This document shows, piece after piece, positions 48,046 through 50,859 of a stretch of 50,859 nucleotides of DNA (position 1 is its first letter; every line of letters starts with the position of its first letter). The notes under the pieces are model-generated. The model was not told where the DNA came from, did no database searches, and saw nothing but the letters and a program-made list of their open reading frames with translations. The translations under genes were made by a program, and so were the position numbers. This DNA is from Gilliamella sp. Choc5-1 (GTDB lineage: Bacteria > Pseudomonadota > Gammaproteobacteria > Enterobacterales > Orbaceae), in NCBI RefSeq assembly GCF_001690595.1, contig NZ_LZHH01000005.1, forward strand, positions 1-50,859, given 5' to 3'.

Positions 48046-49056
48046 TTATTTTGATAAATATTTTAATGGATCAACTGATTGCGCTTTGTATCGAATTTCA
48101 AAGTGTAATCTAACTGACGATGTGCCTGTTGCCCCCATTGTGGCAATTTGTTCACCTGCACGCACTGCTTGTTGTTCTTTAACTAATATAGATTGGTTAT
48201 GTGCATAAGCGGTTAAGTAATCATCGTTATGTTTGATGATAATTAAATTACCATAACCCGGTAACGCATTACCCGAATAGACAACTCGCCCATCAGCTGC
48301 AGCCATGACTTTGTCGCCAATTGAACCTGAAATATCAATACCTTTACTTGCTCTTGAGTATTTTTCAATAATTTTACCTCGAGCCGGCCATCGCCAAGCA
48401 ATATTGACAATATTTGAATTTGCCTTTTGATTACTTGCAGAATCCTCTAGTGGTTCAGTTATAGTTTCAGTTGTTTCTGTTATTGTTGGTTGTTTATTTT
48501 TATTCGTTGTAGTAATTGAAGTCGTTGTTGTTTTAGTTATTGTTGGTTTAGTTTTGATTTGTCCAATAGCTAAAGACGAGCCATTACTATTTGATTTATT
48601 TGCTATTGTATTATTTGTTGTAGTTTTTTGTGTTACCACAACAGTCCCACCACTCACATCTAATACTTGACCGACATTAACCGCAAAAGGCTCTTTGATG
48701 TTATTTTTAGCCGCTAATGAACGATAATCATTGCCCGTTACCCACGCAATATAAAATAAGGTGTCACCACGTTTAACCGTGTAAGTATCGCCTTGATATC
48801 CGCCTTTTGGAATATCATCATAATTACGATTATAAACAATACGCTCATTACTAATCACCGTACTATTATTGGTGCTGTTAGTAACCGCAGAAGAAGATAC
48901 CCTACCTCTTGTTGAGATATTGGCTGGTGGTTTAGTATAAACAGAAGAAGTTGATGAACCACCTGCGCTAGAAATATCTTCGATTTCGGCTTGCTCGGTT
49001 TGTGTACACGCAACAATTAACAAACTTAAGCAACTTAATATAAATATTTTTTTCAA
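48046..49056 (-). CDS. nlpD: murein hydrolase activator NlpD
   Basis: Outer membrane lipoprotein that activates the amidase AmiC during septum splitting. It has 336 residues, E. coli 379. The signal peptide has lipobox LIVAC (C17). A LysM domain (YTVKRGDTLFYIAWVTGND, about residues 87-135) is followed by a T/S/N-rich linker and a LytM/M23 domain (about 222-334). The domain is degenerate as in other NlpD proteins: GIDISGSIG replaces the zinc-binding HxGxD, while LHFEIRYKAQSVDPLKYL is kept. It therefore probably activates rather than cleaves. rpoS, its usual neighbour, is not present. Confidence 0.92.
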   Translation of the reverse strand: MKKIFILSCLSLLIVACTQTEQAEIEDISSAGGSSTSSVYTKPPANISTRGRVSSSAVTNSTNNSTVISNERIVYNRNYDDIPKGGYQGDTYTVKRGDTLFYIAWVTGNDYRSLAAKNNIKEPFAVNVGQVLDVSGGTVVVTQKTTTNNTIANKSNSNGSSLAIGQIKTKPTITKTTTTSITTTNKNKQPTITETTETITEPLEDSASNQKANSNIVNIAWRWPARGKIIEKYSRASKGIDISGSIGDKVMAAADGRVVYSGNALPGYGNLIIIKHNDDYLTAYAHNQSILVKEQQAVRAGEQIATMGATGTSSVRLHFEIRYKAQSVDPLKYLSK

Positions 49057-49393
49057 AGGACACCTTTCATTCGTGAATTTTATTTTTAGCTATTTTTTAT
49101 TCAATAGCATTTTATACATCTTGTTTAATTAGCACATTTTAGCGTTTTTATAGCAAAAAGCTATTATATTGATTACTTATTGGTTAAATCAATAAATTCA
49201 CTCAAAATTTGATAGTTTTGCCTATAAATTTTTTTAAAAAATAATTATTATGACTATTTTTTACTGTTTGGGATTAACTATTTATTTGGTTTTTGTTGGA
49301 TTTATTTTGAAAGTAGTGAGTATATACAATAAAATAGGCTTTCGTACAGTATCTTTACCGTATTTCTATAAAAATTTAATGTGATTTAAAATA
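49057..49393. other. AT-rich divergent promoter region of nlpD and rsmI
   Basis: No conserved gene is seen. It contains the promoters of two divergent genes and one short open frame (49250-49384, listed separately). Runs of A and T make promoter calling by eye unreliable here. Confidence 0.6.
49250..49384 (+). CDS. possible 44-residue membrane peptide upstream of rsmI
   Basis: ATG to TGA frame of 44 codons, MTIFYCLGLTIYLVFVGFIL then a basic, aromatic tail ending YFYKNLM. One hydrophobic segment covers about residues 3-22. It ends 9 bp before the rsmI start and could be a leader peptide. There is no good ribosome binding site, and AT-rich DNA readily gives such frames, so support is weak. No homologue is recognised. 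Confidence 0.22.
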   Translation: MTIFYCLGLTIYLVFVGFILKVVSIYNKIGFRTVSLPYFYKNLM

Positions 49394-50221
49394 ATGACTT
49401 TATATATTGTTGCAACACCAATTGGAAACTTAGATGATATTACGCTTAGAGCAATCAATACTCTTAAAAGCGTTGATCTTATTGCGGCTGAAGATACTCG
49501 CCATAGCGGTCTACTTTTACAACATCTTGGCATTAAAGCAAAGCTGTTTGCTTTACATGATCATAATGAACAAGAAAAATCTCACCTTTTGATTGAAAAA
49601 CTAAAAGTTGGCTTGTCAATTGCTTTAATTTCAGATGCTGGTACACCATTAATTAACGATCCCGGGTATCACTTGGTTAAGGCTTGTCGTGATAATAATA
49701 TTCAAGTCGTGCCAATTCCTGGTGCTTGTGCTGCTATTGCAGCGTTATCTGTTGCTGGACTACCTTCTGATAAATTCAGTTATGAAGGATTTTTACCCGC
49801 TAAAAGCAAAGCACGGCAAGATAGTTTAGCTAAATTAATTGATGAACCACGAACTATGATTTTTTATGAGTCAACGCATCGTTTGCTAGATACACTGCAA
49901 GATATGCAAACTGTTTTTGGTGCAAATAAACGTGTTGTTTTAGCTAAAGAACTCACCAAAACATGGGAAACTATTGTCAGTTTTACCATAAGCGAGCTAA
50001 TAGCATGGCTAAACGAAGATACCAATCGCCAAAAAGGCGAATTTGTTTTAATTGTTGAAGGGCATGTAAAAACCGATAATGACATTGACCAAAAAGCCAT
50101 TAATACCCTTAAATTATTGCAAAAAGAGTTACCTCTTAAAAAAGCTGCTGCTATTACAGCTGAAATCTATGGACTGAAAAAGAACCAGCTTTATCAAATT
50201 GGTTTGGATGCAGAGCAATAA
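49394..50221 (+). CDS. rsmI: 16S rRNA (cytidine(1402)-2'-O)-methyltransferase
   Basis: SAM-dependent enzyme that 2'-O-methylates C1402 in the decoding centre of 16S rRNA. It has 275 residues, E. coli 286. It belongs to the tetrapyrrole methylase fold family: [17 protein letters not shown] at the start, [63 protein letters not shown], and the [11 protein letters not shown] and AKELTKTWE blocks. It is followed by the terminal tandem repeat region. Confidence 0.97.
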   Translation: MTLYIVATPIGNLDDITLRAINTLKSVDLIAAEDTRHSGLLLQHLGIKAKLFALHDHNEQEKSHLLIEKLKVGLSIALISDAGTPLINDPGYHLVKACRDNNIQVVPIPGACAAIAALSVAGLPSDKFSYEGFLPAKSKARQDSLAKLIDEPRTMIFYESTHRLLDTLQDMQTVFGANKRVVLAKELTKTWETIVSFTISELIAWLNEDTNRQKGEFVLIVEGHVKTDNDIDQKAINTLKLLQKELPLKKAAAITAEIYGLKKNQLYQIGLDAEQ

Positions 50222-50330
50222 GTAAACCGCTAACAATTTGCTGATTATGCCACATCACCAGTAAAGTCGGTATCGCGCTTACCACTTACCCATTCATTTC
50301 AAGACTAGTAGGTTTTGTGAATTTTTAATT
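50222..50330. other. short spacer between rsmI and the tandem array
   Basis: About 110 bases without a gene. Part of it (about 50240-50275, including AAAGTCGGTATCGCGCTT) is similar to 16515-16550 (AAAGTTGGTATCACGCTT). The ACTCCTGAA motif also recurs in both neighbourhoods, so related mobile debris may be present at both places. Confidence 0.4.
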
Positions 50331-50859
50331 GATACTAGCTGATCATTCCTTTCAACAAATGAAAAACCGCAAAGACTAAATTAATCACCAAACGGTATAC
50401 ACTCCTGAATATTTTTTACAAAAAATATAACCTAAACCGTAAACATCACATCATTAAAGTATCTATCTTTTTCTTATTTGTGCGGTGGCTAACAAGTTTA
50501 TAAATTTTAATTGATACTAGCTGATCATACCTTTTAACAAATGAAAAACCACAAAGACTAAATTAATCACCAAACGGTATACACTCCTGAATATTTTTTA
50601 CAAAAAATATAACCTAAACCGTAAACATCACATCATTAAAGTATCTATCTTTTTCTTATTTGTGCGGTGGCTAACAAGTTTATAAATTTTAATTGATACT
50701 AGCTGATCATACCTTTTAACAAATGAAAAACCACAAAGACTAAATTAATCACCAAACGGTATACACTCCTGAATATTTTTTACAAAAAATATAACCTAAA
50801 CCGTAAACATCACATCATTAAAGTATCTATCTTTTTCTTATTTGTGCGGTGGCTAACAA
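50331..50859. repeat. 182-bp tandem repeat, 2.9 copies, cut by the window end
   Basis: Copies begin at GATACTAGCTGATCAT: 50331-50512, 50513-50694 and 50695-50859 (165 of 182 bases). Copies 2 and 3 are identical over the visible part; copy 1 differs at a few positions near its start. Each unit contains the 47-base core also found at 43465-43511 (here at 50390, 50572 and 50754). There is no long open frame. The core resembles an insertion-sequence terminal repeat (TGTAAAAAATATTCAGGAGT on the reverse strand). The array reaches the last base of the window, so the full copy number is unknown. Confidence 0.95.

Noticed and set aside
50230-50290. Minus-strand stretch reading SAIPTLLVMWHNQQIVSG, reminiscent of the thioredoxin IPTLLLF segment
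   Set aside because: Only about 18 residues long, with a stop three codons before it, and it continues into the antisense of rsmI; probably coincidence.
1-50859. CRISPR arrays, rRNA or tRNA genes
   Set aside because: The two tandem arrays have no spacers of the right size, and no cloverleaf-like or rRNA-like sequence was seen in the intergenic regions on either strand by eye.

Overview
The window is AT-rich chromosomal DNA from a gammaproteobacterium. Almost every recognisable protein is closest to an enterobacterial or Pasteurellaceae-type orthologue (TmcA, YpfN, BamC, YeaL, YejK, YfbV, PriC, TruC, NlpD). The low GC, the protein style and an ESPR-type autotransporter suggest the Orbales (Gilliamella/Orbus-like insect gut bacteria). 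The genus is inference; the class is well supported. No rRNA, tRNA, CRISPR array or intact mobile element was seen.

Layout. Positions 1-94 are a 7-bp tandem repeat lying inside a possible minus-strand reading frame that leaves the window. 0.4-2.1 kb: yffB-dapE-ypfN (+). 2.2-8.0 kb (-): cysZ and a dapA-bamC-purC-yeaL-tmcA cluster. 8.1-13.6 kb: ybgI, rnt, grxD, nfo, yejK, one unknown exported protein and two broken small genes. 13.8-17.0 kb: a MATE transporter, a membrane zinc-ribbon protein and a decayed stretch with a transposase remnant. 17-26.6 kb (-): truC-ybhA, recR, plsY, uvrA, kdgK with a YhcH-family gene, and guaA. 26.8-31.8 kb: an accessory island. 32-37.8 kb: pta, ackA, yfbV-priC, cysK. 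37.9-43.3 kb: ruvAB, a cold-shock/nuclease-like protein, ybaB and dnaX. 43.8-50.2 kb: a YhbP-like protein, ubiX, a periplasmic DUF4432-like protein, tdk, gpmA, nlpD, rsmI. The window ends in nearly three copies of a 182-bp tandem repeat.

The most interesting part is the island at 26.8-31.8 kb. A HlyC/RTX-toxin acyltransferase-like gene sits directly upstream of a large autotransporter gene. It is divergent from an SRPBCC-fold gene and a MarR regulator. The shared 210-bp intergenic region holds two related palindromes built on TTACTTA/TAAGTAA; one falls between the predicted -35 and -10 of the acyltransferase promoter. This looks like a self-contained, MarR-controlled surface-protein module. 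The acyltransferase homologue lacks the catalytic histidine of HlyC, so it may not act as a classical toxin acylase.

Other well-supported signals are a complete programmed -1 frameshift cassette in dnaX (Shine-Dalgarno-like stimulator, A AAA AAG, stem-loop), LexA-type boxes upstream of ruvAB and uvrA, a BamC lacking its C-terminal domain, and recurring insertion-sequence-end-like motifs. Both window ends lie in tandem repeats, which suggests that this is a whole contig whose assembly stopped at repeats.
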